From NCBI RefSeq assembly GCF_043633585.1, contig NZ_CP141832.1, positions 3,162,001-3,226,000 on the forward strand: a DNA stretch of 64,000 nt. The letters are read 5' to 3'. This stretch comes from Lacrimispora sinapis (lineage in GTDB: Bacteria; Bacillota; Clostridia; Lachnospirales; Lachnospiraceae). Below the pieces are notes generated by a model. The model ran no database searches. It was not told the DNA's origin and saw only the letters and a program-made list of their open reading frames with translations. Of the stretch, positions 51,780 to 61,541 are shown piece after piece (position 1 is the stretch's first letter; each line of letters begins with the position of its first letter). The translations under genes and the position numbers were made by a program.

Positions 51780-51820
51780 CCAGATTGTCTTTCTACCGCC
51801 TGCTGTAAAAGACAATCTGG
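51780..51820 (+). terminator. Terminator after the SIMPL gene
   Basis: A perfect 13-bp stem (51780-51792 with 51808-51820) followed by AATTTTT. It also separates the convergent YgbA-like gene. Confidence 0.85.
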
Positions 51821-51848
51821 AATTTTTCGCTGCTCCCTCGGCTAAAAG

Positions 51849-52172
51849 TCACTGTTTCCCTGCCTTTTGGGTTTCGATTAAATGCCGGGTGACCATGACC
51901 GGATGTTTGAAAATCAACCGCATCCCGGAAAACCGCATAACTTCTCGGATTCTCTCTCTCATATCCGCCCGGTAGCAGTGTACTTTGCATTGAGAGCAGA
52001 AGGTCTTTGTCTCCATAAAAGGACAGCTTTCCGTTTTGCTGCGGGCGTAAGCTTCCAGTTCTCTGCAATCGCCGCACAGTTCCTTTTTTGTTCCATGCTT
52101 TTTCCTGCAGTATAATGCGATCATATGATAGGTAATCTGCATCTCACGTTCTTTTTTTTTCTGGACATTCAT
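51849..52172 (-). CDS. YgbA-like (nitrous oxide-stimulated promoter family) protein
   Basis: A 107-residue Cys-rich protein matching the E. coli YgbA family: YCRKKHG, LCGDCRELEAYARSKTESCPF, TFCSQCKVHCYRADMRERIREVMRFSGMRL and KHPV in order. The seven Cys residues suggest metal or Fe-S binding. In enterobacteria ygbA belongs to the NsrR nitric-oxide regulon. The ATG overlaps the stop of the giant surface-protein gene (ATGA at 52169-52172), so it is expressed with the haem operon here. Function unknown; a link to iron or nitrosative stress is inference. Confidence 0.88.
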   Translation of the reverse strand: MNVQKKKEREMQITYHMIALYCRKKHGTKKELCGDCRELEAYARSKTESCPFMETKTFCSQCKVHCYRADMRERIREVMRFSGMRLIFKHPVMVTRHLIETQKAGKQ

Positions 52173-55100
52173 GCATCTGTTCCCTTCCCATTCTTCATTT
52201 TTCGTATATGAGATTCTTGCTCCATTGATTTTCCCCTCAAAGCCCACAGCACCTCCTTCATGGGGGCACAGATCAAAAGAATGAGGATTGCCAGAGCTTC
52301 TGCTCCCACTAGCCCTGATACCGGCGTCCGGTCCCCGGTGTAAGGGATCACACGTCCGTCTGCAATCTGCTGGGAAGCAGAGTCCTCCCTTTCCTCTTTC
52401 TTGGTGCTGTTCTTTGATGAGGCTTTCAGACTTTTGCTACGGCCAGAAGTGGTTTTTGTTCGGTTTCCGGCTTTTTTATCTTCCGGCCTGGCGTTTTCCA
52501 TTGGGGAAGCAGCGGCAATTACACGGCCGCTTTCTGCCAGAGCATAGAGAGTGAAATGGTCCACGCTGGCTTCATAATAACTTCCGTTCAGCCTGCCGTT
52601 GATCTCTTCTTTTACGCCGTCGCCGTTGATCCGGTAAAGGACCAGCTTTTCCGTGTCAAACCCTGTGGGAACAGGGATCCGAAGTGTGACTGACTCCTTG
52701 GGCTGTATGTATCCTGACCCGGCTTTCAGTTTGATATCATACAGAACAAACTGGCTGGCTGTTTTGCTTAACATGGTATGAGCCTTTTCATACTCGGTTC
52801 CGCTGGTCTTTTTGCTCGCTTCCATGGTTACTGCCGGCCCGCCGGTATTCCCTTTGATCCGGATTCCGGTCTCAGCGCTGATTAATTCTGGCACACTGGT
52901 TCCTGTGACGGACCCGTTTTTTGCGGAGTCATTTTTATCCTTATCTACATCGCCGGTTAATTTATCCCACGCTTCCTCCTTGGATTTGCTTAAAGACCCC
53001 CAGTCAACCCTGAGACGCGCTTTAACCGGATCGGTTCCCATAACCTCTACCTGGGGATCAACCTTACATTTATAATACTTACTGTCGTCATCAGGTAATT
53101 TAAATTCATAAATCCATTTATTATCTTCCGTAGAAACCAATTCCGCAGCTTCATAAGCATCACCATCATAGATATAGAAATCGTGGAGATGGGCGGTAAT
53201 GCCGCTGAGTGACATGTTTTTGGTCTGCAGACGCATAGTAACCTCATCATCTTCGATCTGCATATAGGCGGTGGATATGATTGCCGATGCCCCTGCCGAG
53301 GCTTTGTTCATCGTCGCATGCCACAGTCGTACTTTTACTTTATAATAACCGTCCTTGTGCCTGCTTTTACTTCTACTGCTTCCACTTTGGCCGTTGCTTC
53401 TACTTGTGCCGTTGCTTCTGCTTGTGCCGTCACTTCCTCCACCGCTGTCATTCTCAACGCCGCCGGAGCTGCCGGACACCAATGCCAGTGCTTTGATTGC
53501 CGTACAGAGTTTTTCCTTTTGTTTCTCTACATCCGCTTGTGTAACGGAATCATCCTTCAGCATTGTGACTGCAGCATCATACTCTATCATAAGCCTGCGA
53601 ATGGATTCATCCGTATATTTTGAAGTTTGTGCTAAGAATTCTTCAGACCTTTTTATCAATGCTTTTAAATACTTAAAATTAACGGTTCCTGTACCGGTAT
53701 CTGGTTTTTGTTTCTTTTTTAAGCTTTTATAAGCCTTTTTAAGCAGTAAGATCTGTTCATCAATTTCTCCCTGCGTGCACTGATTTTTTGCCGCCTTGAT
53801 AAGAATTGATTTTGCCCCCTTTAAAGCTGACTCAAGGTCCTTCCAGCTCTCCCTGGTATAAGTTTCTTCTGTTTCTTTTTCTGCCAGACGGATCAACCTC
53901 TCAAGAACCGAAGTGCTTAATCCTTCTTTGTCCCTGTCTCTGCAGCCCGCCGTCCGGTCGATTGCTGAGGTAAGACTTAAAACCGCCTGCTTCACCATCC
54001 CCTCTGTCACATAATCCGCTTCCTGTATACTCTCCGCAAACGTTTTTGCCCGCTCCAGTTCTTTCCAGGCATTGATGCTGTAATCCGATTCTTCGGCCAG
54101 ATAGGCTTCCAACAGTGTACTGCTTAAATTTGACATGGTGCTTTCGTCTGCCACAGGGATCAAAGCGTCAATGCTTGCTTCAATAGCCTTTGCCTCACTG
54201 TCTGCCATCTCCTGAGTCATCAGGCCGGAGACTTTGATTTCCTTTGCTGCCTTTATGCTCTCCGTTAATACCTTCCAGCTAAATGGGGTATAGGAGGATT
54301 TCTTTGCTTCCAGCTTTTCTGCCTTTCGTATGGCTTTTTGCAGGTTTTCCAGGTCCAGGGAGGAATCTATGTCTGTGGAACCGTTCATATAGTCCAGACT
54401 GTTCCAATCGACCCGAAGTCTTGCAATCTGGGCTGGAAGTGCCATTCCCGGTACATCTACTTCCACTTCTATCGGCAGATATGTATACTGCTTTCCGCTT
54501 TGAGGGGTGACAACAAAGCCTAAAATATCAGGATAATCCGATATGGACTCTGGGTAGTCTGCCTTTTGTGTCTTATAAGAAATCCCGTCCTCATTTTCCT
54601 TTCGGTCTATGACCTTTTTCATGGTTCTTAATCTGCCCTCAAACCCATCAAATTTTATTTTATTCAAATGGACATAGAGAGTCCATTTCCCATGGTCCCG
54701 GATCATTTTGCCCGGCTCAGTTCCATAATCCAAGGCAGGATTGCCCATGGAAGCATTATTTTCATTCCATTTCCATAGATCGTAGTCAACGGAATAGGTT
54801 CCATTCTTTTTTGTGCCAGCAGAGTCTGCGGCTGTTAGAACGTGTGGGGTATTTCGGGAAATGCCAGCTGAAGTTACGAATTTTTTTTGTGCATTTTCCT
54901 TACTGCTGTTGGTGGGCAGGGCTGGGCTTAATTTTGTGCTGGCTTGTGTAATTAACCTAACTTTTGTTATAGGATTAGTTTCTGTTTTTGACTTAGCATC
55001 TGTTTTTGGCTTAGATTCTGACTTTGCCCTTGTTCTAGCTTTTTCTTTGGCTTCTGCTTTTGCCTTGGTCTCTGTTTTTGCCTTAGTTTCTGCTTCTGGT

Positions 55101-58100
55101 TTGCTTTCCGCATTTGCCCTTGTTTCTGCTTTTGCCTTCGTTTCCGCTTCTTCCTTCGTTTCTGTTTCTTCCTTCGTTTCTGCTTCTTCCTTCGTTTCTG
55201 CTTCTTCCTTCGTTTCTGCTTCTTCCTTCGTTTCTGCTTCTTCCTTTGTTTCTGCTTCTTCCTTTGTTTCTGCTTCTTCCTTTGTCTCTTCATTTGACTT
55301 TGTTTCCGCTTCTTCCTTGGTTCCTGCTTGTGCCTTGGTTTCTGCTTCTTCCTTGCTTTCTGCTTCTCCCTTAGTATCTGCTTCCTTCGTGGGTTCTTCT
55401 TTTATCCCATCTGCACCAGTCTCTGGTTCTGATTCTGGCATTGTCTTTTCCGGCAGATTGACCGTTTTCTTTTCTTTGAGTTCCTCTAAATCTTCCAACG
55501 AAAGCTCAGGAATATCCATTTTCAGACTCTCTGGCTCAGCCTGGCCGTTGGCTTCGGCTTCACAGACCTTTTCATCAGCTTCCAGTGATTTCTGAAGCAG
55601 GGTTATCTCCTGATTCGTCAAATAATAGTTTCCTTCTATGGCCAGTTTAGCGGCTTCCATCGCAGCTTCCAGCGAATCATAAGTCAAAAGACCTGCGTAT
55701 TCACAGGATCGGTCTTTGATCTCTTCCAGCGTCTCACGCAGGCAGGCCAGACGGCTCTGTGTTCCGGTTTCTGCAATCAGCTTGTTTCTCGCTTCCAATA
55801 GATTCTGAATCGCTTCTTCTTCCTCTGCTTTTGTTAAATCTCCCTTAGAAAGCAGGCATTCTGCCTCAGACTTTGATTCTTCATATTCATCCCAGGATTC
55901 TTTTGTAAAGTTTTCTTCCTTTACCCAGGAATCATAATCTTTTAAAAAGGATTTTAAGGTTCCATCCGTTTCGGTGTCACTTCCGTCATTGCCGTCTTCT
56001 TTCTTTAGAGCTGCCATTTCTTCCTCAAGCTGGTTTCTGTAAATATCTTCATCTGTCTTGCTGACATCGTCTTCTTTCTGTATCTTTTTTTGTATCTCAT
56101 TGATGAGAGATACCAGCTTCTTTCTGCTCTTTTCCGTATAGTCTGTATTTTTAGACGCTTTTACTGCCTGAATGAGATCTCTTTTTAACTGTGCCAAACT
56201 GGCCCTTTCCAATAGGCCGTCTATGGCCAGCTGAAGGGACTCATTCTGATCATTGATCTTGGTCTGACCGGCATCAAAAGTTTCTATAAGAGCTTCTGTA
56301 TTTTTGATTTCATCGGTCAGTATTTTTTCAGTGCTTGAAGTGTATTTGGTTTCCCCTGACAGGAGCTCTTTTGCCTTAGCAAGAAGATGCTTGAGAGATG
56401 ATATATCTGCACTCATACGTTTTGCATTGGCAAAATCCAAAGACAGGGCACGTTCTTCTAAAGCCGTCTTTACGAAAAGAGGTGCTTCCGTATAGGGAAG
56501 GGAAAAACTCACAAGTTTCCCATCCCCGGATACGATGGCATCGGTTTGATACTCCCCATAATCCCCATGGTATTCAACCGTTGGCATAAGGGTCTGATCC
56601 GCTTTTTCAAGCTGCACTGTCATGGTTTTGCCTTTGATCCCCACGTTTACGGGTGTTTTATAATCGCTCCAATCCTCCGTATTCATTACCGGAATCTCAT
56701 AGATCCCCTGTTCCAGGGCCAGAGCGTTATAAGCAGCGTTTAAAATGGACCGCGCATGAGCAACTGCTTCCTGATTTTCCGTAACAACAGTACCATTTTC
56801 TAACTGCTCTCTTGTCTCCTGACTGATCCGTTTTGCATAGGCAGCCTTTTCATGGGTCCAGTTACCGTTTTCTCCCAAAAATTCAAGTTTGGATGCACCT
56901 GCGGAAACAACACTTCGGTCGTACCCGTGAATGGGATTTTCGCCGTTTTCCACCTTTTCAATCCGGGATAACCGCACCTGAGCCGACTGCTCTGATTTTC
57001 CGCTGCCCGGCAATCCGCCTGCGATCCCATCCATTGCAGGAATGAAAAAGCTGACCCAGTATGTATTGCTTTTTGTAGGCTTCCTAAGAGGGAAGGATAC
57101 ACGTTCCACTTCAAAGACCATATATTTCTTTCCGTCCGTGTTGGTACGCACATTTCCGGCATCATCTGTGCCATACTTTAAATAAGTGACTTCCTTTTTG
57201 GTCTCATAATTTCCATCATTCCAATAAAACATATTGCTCAAGAAGCCGGACTGGGTTCCAAAGGAAGCGTTTCCTACCTCTGTATACAAGGTGGCAAGGC
57301 CGTCCTTCACTTCAATATAAGCATCCTTTGCTGCAAATGCCGCATTTGCCAGAGATACCCGCAAAGAATCATCCTTATGGCCGATTCCCACTTTGGTTTT
57401 GTATATCCCGTCCTCCAGGCCTTCGGCGGTTTCTGCCGTTCCCGCATCGTAAAGAATCAAAGTGCAGTTGTTGCTGCCCCTGGTATGATCTGAAAATACC
57501 AGTTCATTTTTTTCTTCATTGAAATATTGGTATGGAGAAAATTCAGCGGATGCCTTATCCGCACCCAGACGGAAAATCCTCATCGTGTCAATATTCCAGC
57601 CCTCAGGAATCGGGATAACCTTCTTCACCGGATTGACGGTATCGGTCATCTCTCCCTTGTTATCTAACATGTGAAAGGTATAGGTTCTGTAATCTTTTGA
57701 AAAACACGCATAACTATGAAGCGTGGATTCTGTTAAATAATCCGCTTCCTTTGTCACATCAATCTGTGGTGCACCTCCTGGAAAATCCCTTTTATCATAC
57801 ACCACGGAAACTCCGGTGTCCGGGTCCCAATAGACTGCCTTTTCGTCTGCTTCTACCGGCCAGATATGCAAAAATGCACAGTGATACTGTTGGTTTTCAG
57901 GGCTTTTTCCCTGATTGGACTCCTGCAGATGTTTTGTCGTGATCCGCACTCCCTGCCCATATATTAAATCACGCACAGGTATGATTACCTGCCCGTCCTT
58001 GATTTCAAGTTCTTCATATTCTGCATCATACTCTGTCAGCAGCTTTCTTACGTCTTCCCCCGTAAAGCTCTCCTGATCGGAAGTATTTCTGCTTACTGCC

Positions 58101-59014
58101 CGTTCCATTTTAACAATTTCATCAAAAGCACCTTCCTGCAGCTGCTTTATGGTAAGCACTGCAAACATGTTTCCGTTTGCGTCTACCTTAACGGATGCAT
58201 TGTCTGCAAATCCTTTTGCAAAAAAGCTGTCCGCCCCCGCCTGACTGCCCCGGATATGAGTTGTTTCCGCTAAACTTACATTTTCTTTAAAGCCCATCCA
58301 TTTGATTGTGCAGGAATATTCTCCCTCAGTTAAGGCTTCACCATTGACTGCACTTTCTGGTTTTAATGAAATGATCTGCGCGGTCGGATATTCTTCGTTT
58401 GAATCCTTTTGTTTCCCATAAAAATCAGAATAAGTCTTTATTAATATTGGATTTTCTAAATCTTTAACCTTAATTGTTATGGTTCCGGCATCCATATCCG
58501 GATCAGCATCACTGTTTAAAATCACCTGATCCTTTGGCAGGTAATAATCATTGTATTCTCCGTTTACCTCTCCTTCTGAAACCCAGGCGTTGTAACGATC
58601 TTCCCCACCCTCCCAATATGTGAAAGTTCCAGTGGGAAGTCTCCAGAATTCTCCCTGCGTCAATTTATTGTCCTTCTCAAGTACTTGAGCCGCCTTTTCT
58701 TCCTTTACAACCTGAATCATATTAAGGAGATGATAAGAACCGATGCGCAGGGTCACCTGATACCCATCTGTTACTTTTTTTACCAACGCGGTTTCACCGA
58801 TTTGGTTTCTTGGTGTACCCAGTTCCTCCTTTTTCGCATAGGTATCGTTTCCGCTGTAGATTTCTAACGGTACAATCTGCTGCTCTCCCGTTATCGGTTC
58901 CCCAGACTGCAAAGTAGTACTTGCCGGGACGTTTGTATTTATCTCTGCCCAGACGGTTGCAGGAAGCAGAAAAAGGGCTGACATGAGAACGATTCTTAAC
59001 AGTTTGCTTTTCAT
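52169..59014 (-). CDS. Giant NEAT-like/FIVAR surface protein with C-terminal sorting-type signal
   Basis: A 2281-residue exported protein. Signal peptide 1-23. NEAT-like beta domains are read at about 70-240, 530-690, 765-860, 1404-1536 and 1888-2006; the last two both end in ARLRVDW-x-SL. Helical FIVAR-type units fill about 870-1090 and 1550-1850. Residues 1195-1345 are a Lys/Glu low-complexity arm with about ten EEAETK hexamers. The C-terminus has IPYTG (2223-2227), a hydrophobic helix (2232-2252) and a basic tail, like a sortase signal. The sortase B and haem transporter genes upstream point to haem capture at the surface. NEAT calls come from pattern reading; haem ligands were not identified. 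Confidence 0.85.
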   Translation of the reverse strand: MKSKLLRIVLMSALFLLPATVWAEINTNVPASTTLQSGEPITGEQQIVPLEIYSGNDTYAKKEELGTPRNQIGETALVKKVTDGYQVTLRIGSYHLLNMIQVVKEEKAAQVLEKDNKLTQGEFWRLPTGTFTYWEGGEDRYNAWVSEGEVNGEYNDYYLPKDQVILNSDADPDMDAGTITIKVKDLENPILIKTYSDFYGKQKDSNEEYPTAQIISLKPESAVNGEALTEGEYSCTIKWMGFKENVSLAETTHIRGSQAGADSFFAKGFADNASVKVDANGNMFAVLTIKQLQEGAFDEIVKMERAVSRNTSDQESFTGEDVRKLLTEYDAEYEELEIKDGQVIIPVRDLIYGQGVRITTKHLQESNQGKSPENQQYHCAFLHIWPVEADEKAVYWDPDTGVSVVYDKRDFPGGAPQIDVTKEADYLTESTLHSYACFSKDYRTYTFHMLDNKGEMTDTVNPVKKVIPIPEGWNIDTMRIFRLGADKASAEFSPYQYFNEEKNELVFSDHTRGSNNCTLILYDAGTAETAEGLEDGIYKTKVGIGHKDDSLRVSLANAAFAAKDAYIEVKDGLATLYTEVGNASFGTQSGFLSNMFYWNDGNYETKKEVTYLKYGTDDAGNVRTNTDGKKYMVFEVERVSFPLRKPTKSNTYWVSFFIPAMDGIAGGLPGSGKSEQSAQVRLSRIEKVENGENPIHGYDRSVVSAGASKLEFLGENGNWTHEKAAYAKRISQETREQLENGTVVTENQEAVAHARSILNAAYNALALEQGIYEIPVMNTEDWSDYKTPVNVGIKGKTMTVQLEKADQTLMPTVEYHGDYGEYQTDAIVSGDGKLVSFSLPYTEAPLFVKTALEERALSLDFANAKRMSADISSLKHLLAKAKELLSGETKYTSSTEKILTDEIKNTEALIETFDAGQTKINDQNESLQLAIDGLLERASLAQLKRDLIQAVKASKNTDYTEKSRKKLVSLINEIQKKIQKEDDVSKTDEDIYRNQLEEEMAALKKEDGNDGSDTETDGTLKSFLKDYDSWVKEENFTKESWDEYEESKSEAECLLSKGDLTKAEEEEAIQNLLEARNKLIAETGTQSRLACLRETLEEIKDRSCEYAGLLTYDSLEAAMEAAKLAIEGNYYLTNQEITLLQKSLEADEKVCEAEANGQAEPESLKMDIPELSLEDLEELKEKKTVNLPEKTMPESEPETGADGIKEEPTKEADTKGEAESKEEAETKAQAGTKEEAETKSNEETKEEAETKEEAETKEEAETKEEAETKEEAETKEEAETKEETETKEEAETKAKAETRANAESKPEAETKAKTETKAKAEAKEKARTRAKSESKPKTDAKSKTETNPITKVRLITQASTKLSPALPTNSSKENAQKKFVTSAGISRNTPHVLTAADSAGTKKNGTYSVDYDLWKWNENNASMGNPALDYGTEPGKMIRDHGKWTLYVHLNKIKFDGFEGRLRTMKKVIDRKENEDGISYKTQKADYPESISDYPDILGFVVTPQSGKQYTYLPIEVEVDVPGMALPAQIARLRVDWNSLDYMNGSTDIDSSLDLENLQKAIRKAEKLEAKKSSYTPFSWKVLTESIKAAKEIKVSGLMTQEMADSEAKAIEASIDALIPVADESTMSNLSSTLLEAYLAEESDYSINAWKELERAKTFAESIQEADYVTEGMVKQAVLSLTSAIDRTAGCRDRDKEGLSTSVLERLIRLAEKETEETYTRESWKDLESALKGAKSILIKAAKNQCTQGEIDEQILLLKKAYKSLKKKQKPDTGTGTVNFKYLKALIKRSEEFLAQTSKYTDESIRRLMIEYDAAVTMLKDDSVTQADVEKQKEKLCTAIKALALVSGSSGGVENDSGGGSDGTSRSNGTSRSNGQSGSSRSKSRHKDGYYKVKVRLWHATMNKASAGASAIISTAYMQIEDDEVTMRLQTKNMSLSGITAHLHDFYIYDGDAYEAAELVSTEDNKWIYEFKLPDDDSKYYKCKVDPQVEVMGTDPVKARLRVDWGSLSKSKEEAWDKLTGDVDKDKNDSAKNGSVTGTSVPELISAETGIRIKGNTGGPAVTMEASKKTSGTEYEKAHTMLSKTASQFVLYDIKLKAGSGYIQPKESVTLRIPVPTGFDTEKLVLYRINGDGVKEEINGRLNGSYYEASVDHFTLYALAESGRVIAAASPMENARPEDKKAGNRTKTTSGRSKSLKASSKNSTKKEEREDSASQQIADGRVIPYTGDRTPVSGLVGAEALAILILLICAPMKEVLWALRGKSMEQESHIRKMKNGKGTDA
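55120..55300 (-). repeat. Tandem 18-bp repeats coding EEAETK hexamers
   Basis: About ten consecutive 18-bp units inside the giant surface-protein gene, with a few silent and missense variants. They encode a strongly charged, extended or helical spacer. The repeat is unstable by nature and may differ in number among strains. Confidence 0.88.
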
Positions 59015-59115
59015 TTTTCACCTCAATATTTATGCTGTTTGCACCGCTGCACAGCCTTTTTGGCACCTGCCTCCTGCAGTGGATTTCTGCGGGAGGCCCA
59101 TTTCAAAATCACATG

Positions 59116-59565
59116 CTATTCCTGCAGATCGGGAATGTAGACACGAAATGTCTTGGTCGCATAGGAAGTAATATCAACGGTAATGGAAAAGTTTGTATAT
59201 CCGTATGCGTCCGGATCCTTATTATACTTGATCTGATCCCCTTTTCTTCCTTTTACAAAGAGTTTGGTGTCCACGTTCTTGTCGTACACCCCGTTCGCAT
59301 TTTGATCAATAAAGGCATTGGAAATCTTGCCCGTATAAGTCTGACCGTTGTTTTCATACTTGGCTTCCTGAAGATTCAGCGTCACCCGGTTCCCGGAAAC
59401 CGTATAACCAGAAACACAGTTCTGGCCCATTGGAGCCGGAGTATAAACGCCATCTCTAAGTAAGTAGAAATATGTACCGGTTGTGTTTGCCATTGCGGTC
59501 ATGGCTCCGCCCGCCATCATAACGGCTGATGTCAGGCCTGCTGCAACTCTTTTTAAGATTTTCAT
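59116..59565 (-). CDS. Small secreted protein of the haem operon, unknown family
   Basis: A 149-residue protein with a signal peptide (1-26, cut after TAMA). The mature part is about 120 residues and beta-rich: SGYTVSGNRVTLNLQEAKY, an acidic DQNANGVYDKNVDT loop that resembles a calcium-binding turn, and a final strand FRVYIPDLQE. Its overall pattern could be a compact NEAT-like domain, but I cannot confirm this. It lies between the importer ATPase (143-base gap) and the giant surface protein (101-base gap) on the same strand, with AGGAGG before the ATG. There is no anchor, so it may act as a secreted haem carrier. Confidence 0.72.
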   Translation of the reverse strand: MKILKRVAAGLTSAVMMAGGAMTAMANTTGTYFYLLRDGVYTPAPMGQNCVSGYTVSGNRVTLNLQEAKYENNGQTYTGKISNAFIDQNANGVYDKNVDTKLFVKGRKGDQIKYNKDPDAYGYTNFSITVDITSYATKTFRVYIPDLQE

Positions 59566-59708
59566 AGACTGATACCTCCTGTATGTTCTCCCTTTCCGGG
59601 ACGTTTATAGTGACTCCTGTCCATTGCAGGACAGTCTTGTGTTCTTTTGTCTGATCCGGTGTTTTACCGAAAGCCCAGCATCCACATTTCCAGACTGTGT
59701 GCCTGATT

Positions 59709-60530
59709 TTATTCCTCCGGCAATTCCATTGAGGTAACTGATTCAACCGGAAGCACAAACTTCCGGCCCCCCACCTCAACCACCGGAAGGCGGATTCCAT
59801 AAAGTTCGTGAAGAATTTCACAATCAATCACTTCTTCAGGCGGCCCCTCTGCCACGATGGTTCCATGCTTCATGCCCACAAAGATATCCCCGTATTCCAT
59901 GGCCTGATTGATGTCATGAAGCACCATAATAACGGTGATCCCATACTCTTTATTCAGTCTTTGCACCAGCTTCATAATCTCGATCTGATACCGAATATCC
60001 AGATACGTGGTGGGTTCGTCGAGAAATAATATCTTTGTTTTCTGGGCAAGCGCCATAGCAATAAAGACTCTCTGCCTCTGGCCCCCGGAAAGCTGGGAAA
60101 CACGCTGATTTTTTATGGACCGTAAATCCGTCACCTCCATAGCCCAGTTAATGATGTCCTCATCCTCCCTGGTGCCTGCGGCCTGAAAGGAATGGAAATA
60201 GGGCGTCCGTCCATAGCCAACCAGCCTGTTGACCGTTAAATCTGCAGGTACCGTATTGTTTTGATGGACAATGGCAGTCTGTTTTGCAAATTCTTTCCGT
60301 CTCATGTCTTCAATATCCATTTCCCCAAGTAAAATCCTGCCCTGATCAGGAATCAGATTCTTTGTCATCAACTGAAACAGCGTACTTTTCCCGCAGCCAT
60401 TGGCTCCCATCAATACGGTGATTTTCTCCCTCCGGATGTTAAGCTCTAAGTCCTCTATGATGTTTTTTAGCCCGTCATAGGAAAAGGTTAAGTTTTCCGC
60501 TCTCATCACAATTTCTTCACTGCACACCAT
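59709..60530 (-). CDS. Iron/haem ABC importer ATPase (FecE/HmuV type)
   Basis: A 273-residue ATPase. Walker A GANGCGKST near 46-54, signature LSGGQRQRVFIA near 144-155, Walker B ILFLDEPTTYLD near 165-176 and the switch His in VLHDINQA are all intact. The last 40 residues form the extension usual for siderophore and haem importers. The ATG at 60530 overlaps the permease gene and has AGGAG/GAGG upstream; a GTG at 60542 is less likely. It energises haem or siderophore import. Confidence 0.92.
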   Translation of the reverse strand: MVCSEEIVMRAENLTFSYDGLKNIIEDLELNIRREKITVLMGANGCGKSTLFQLMTKNLIPDQGRILLGEMDIEDMRRKEFAKQTAIVHQNNTVPADLTVNRLVGYGRTPYFHSFQAAGTREDEDIINWAMEVTDLRSIKNQRVSQLSGGQRQRVFIAMALAQKTKILFLDEPTTYLDIRYQIEIMKLVQRLNKEYGITVIMVLHDINQAMEYGDIFVGMKHGTIVAEGPPEEVIDCEILHELYGIRLPVVEVGGRKFVLPVESVTSMELPEE

Positions 60531-61539
60531 AAATTTCCTCACTCCTGCGAATCAGAATTATCAGCATGGGGCCGCCCACAATGGAAAACAGAATGGAGGC
60601 GGATATTTCATAGGGGGCTGCAATGGTCCGCCCCAAGGTGTCTGCCAGCAGCATGAGAAACGCCCCGCCCAGCATGGAAAACGGGATAAGAACCTTATGG
60701 CTTGAGCCAACCAAAAGTCTTGCAATATGAGGAACGATCAACCCGATAAAGGAAACCACCCCCATCTCAGCCGTGGAAATGCCGGCCAGCACCACAGCGA
60801 TGAAAGAAACGGAAATCCTGGCTGTGGTCACATGGACCCCAAGCCCTCTGGCGGTCTGATCGCTCAATGACAGCAGATCGCAGGAATAAAATGACCCAAA
60901 GGCCAGCACCAGGCCAAGCACCACATATCCGGAGATCATGTACACATCCTCCCAGGTTTTCTGTGAAATATTGGCAATGGAGGAAGCTCCTGTCAAATTT
61001 CCGCCTGTCATGGAGTGAAATGCCTGGGTAAGCCCTGTAAATACTGCATTGACCGCCACTCCCACAAGAATGACCCGCAGAGGATTTAAGCCGTTTTTAA
61101 ATGCCAGAAGATACACAAGCACGCAGGAGACGATCCCTCCGGCAAAGGCAAAGAAGGGAGTAAAGAAATACAGGGAAGGAAACATTCCTGCAATCAGCAC
61201 CGACACAAAACCTGCCCCGGCACTGACTCCCATAATGCCCGGGTCTGCAATGGGATTTTTCATACATGCCTGAAAAAGAACGCCTGATACGGAAAGGGCT
61301 GCACCGCCGAAAGAGGCGATGAAAATCCTGGGAAAACGCAGGTCCCAGACAGCGGCCACATCGGGATCATATTTTACAAACAAACCGGAAAGAAGCTGTT
61401 TTATGGAAATGTTCAGACTTCCTGTGTTTACCGATATAAAAACGGTGATGAGAAACAAAAGCCCCAGTCCCAGAAAATAGAATCCTTTATAATTGCCTGC
61501 CTCCGCCTTCTTATGGCTTTGCACACTGATTTCTGTCAT
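60517..61539 (-). CDS. FecCD-type iron/haem ABC importer permease
   Basis: A 340-residue membrane protein of the BtuC/FecCD family with about ten helices. RFPRIFIASFGGAALSVSG near 67-85, NPIADPGIMGVSAGAGF near 96-112 and GLIVPHIARLLVGSSHKVL near 250-268 are the family landmarks, the last being the ATPase-contacting loop. It overlaps the ATPase gene by 14 bases and follows the lipoprotein gene by two. It would act as a homodimer. Confidence 0.94.
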   Translation of the reverse strand: MTEISVQSHKKAEAGNYKGFYFLGLGLLFLITVFISVNTGSLNISIKQLLSGLFVKYDPDVAAVWDLRFPRIFIASFGGAALSVSGVLFQACMKNPIADPGIMGVSAGAGFVSVLIAGMFPSLYFFTPFFAFAGGIVSCVLVYLLAFKNGLNPLRVILVGVAVNAVFTGLTQAFHSMTGGNLTGASSIANISQKTWEDVYMISGYVVLGLVLAFGSFYSCDLLSLSDQTARGLGVHVTTARISVSFIAVVLAGISTAEMGVVSFIGLIVPHIARLLVGSSHKVLIPFSMLGGAFLMLLADTLGRTIAAPYEISASILFSIVGGPMLIILIRRSEEIYGVQ

Positions 61540-61541
61540 AC

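Noticed and set aside
54813..55595. Plus-strand frame of 260 codons with repeated SASSFV units
   Set aside because: It is the reverse complement of the EEAETK repeat tract in the giant surface-protein gene; periodic sequence keeps the opposite frames open. No ribosome site or separate context supports it.
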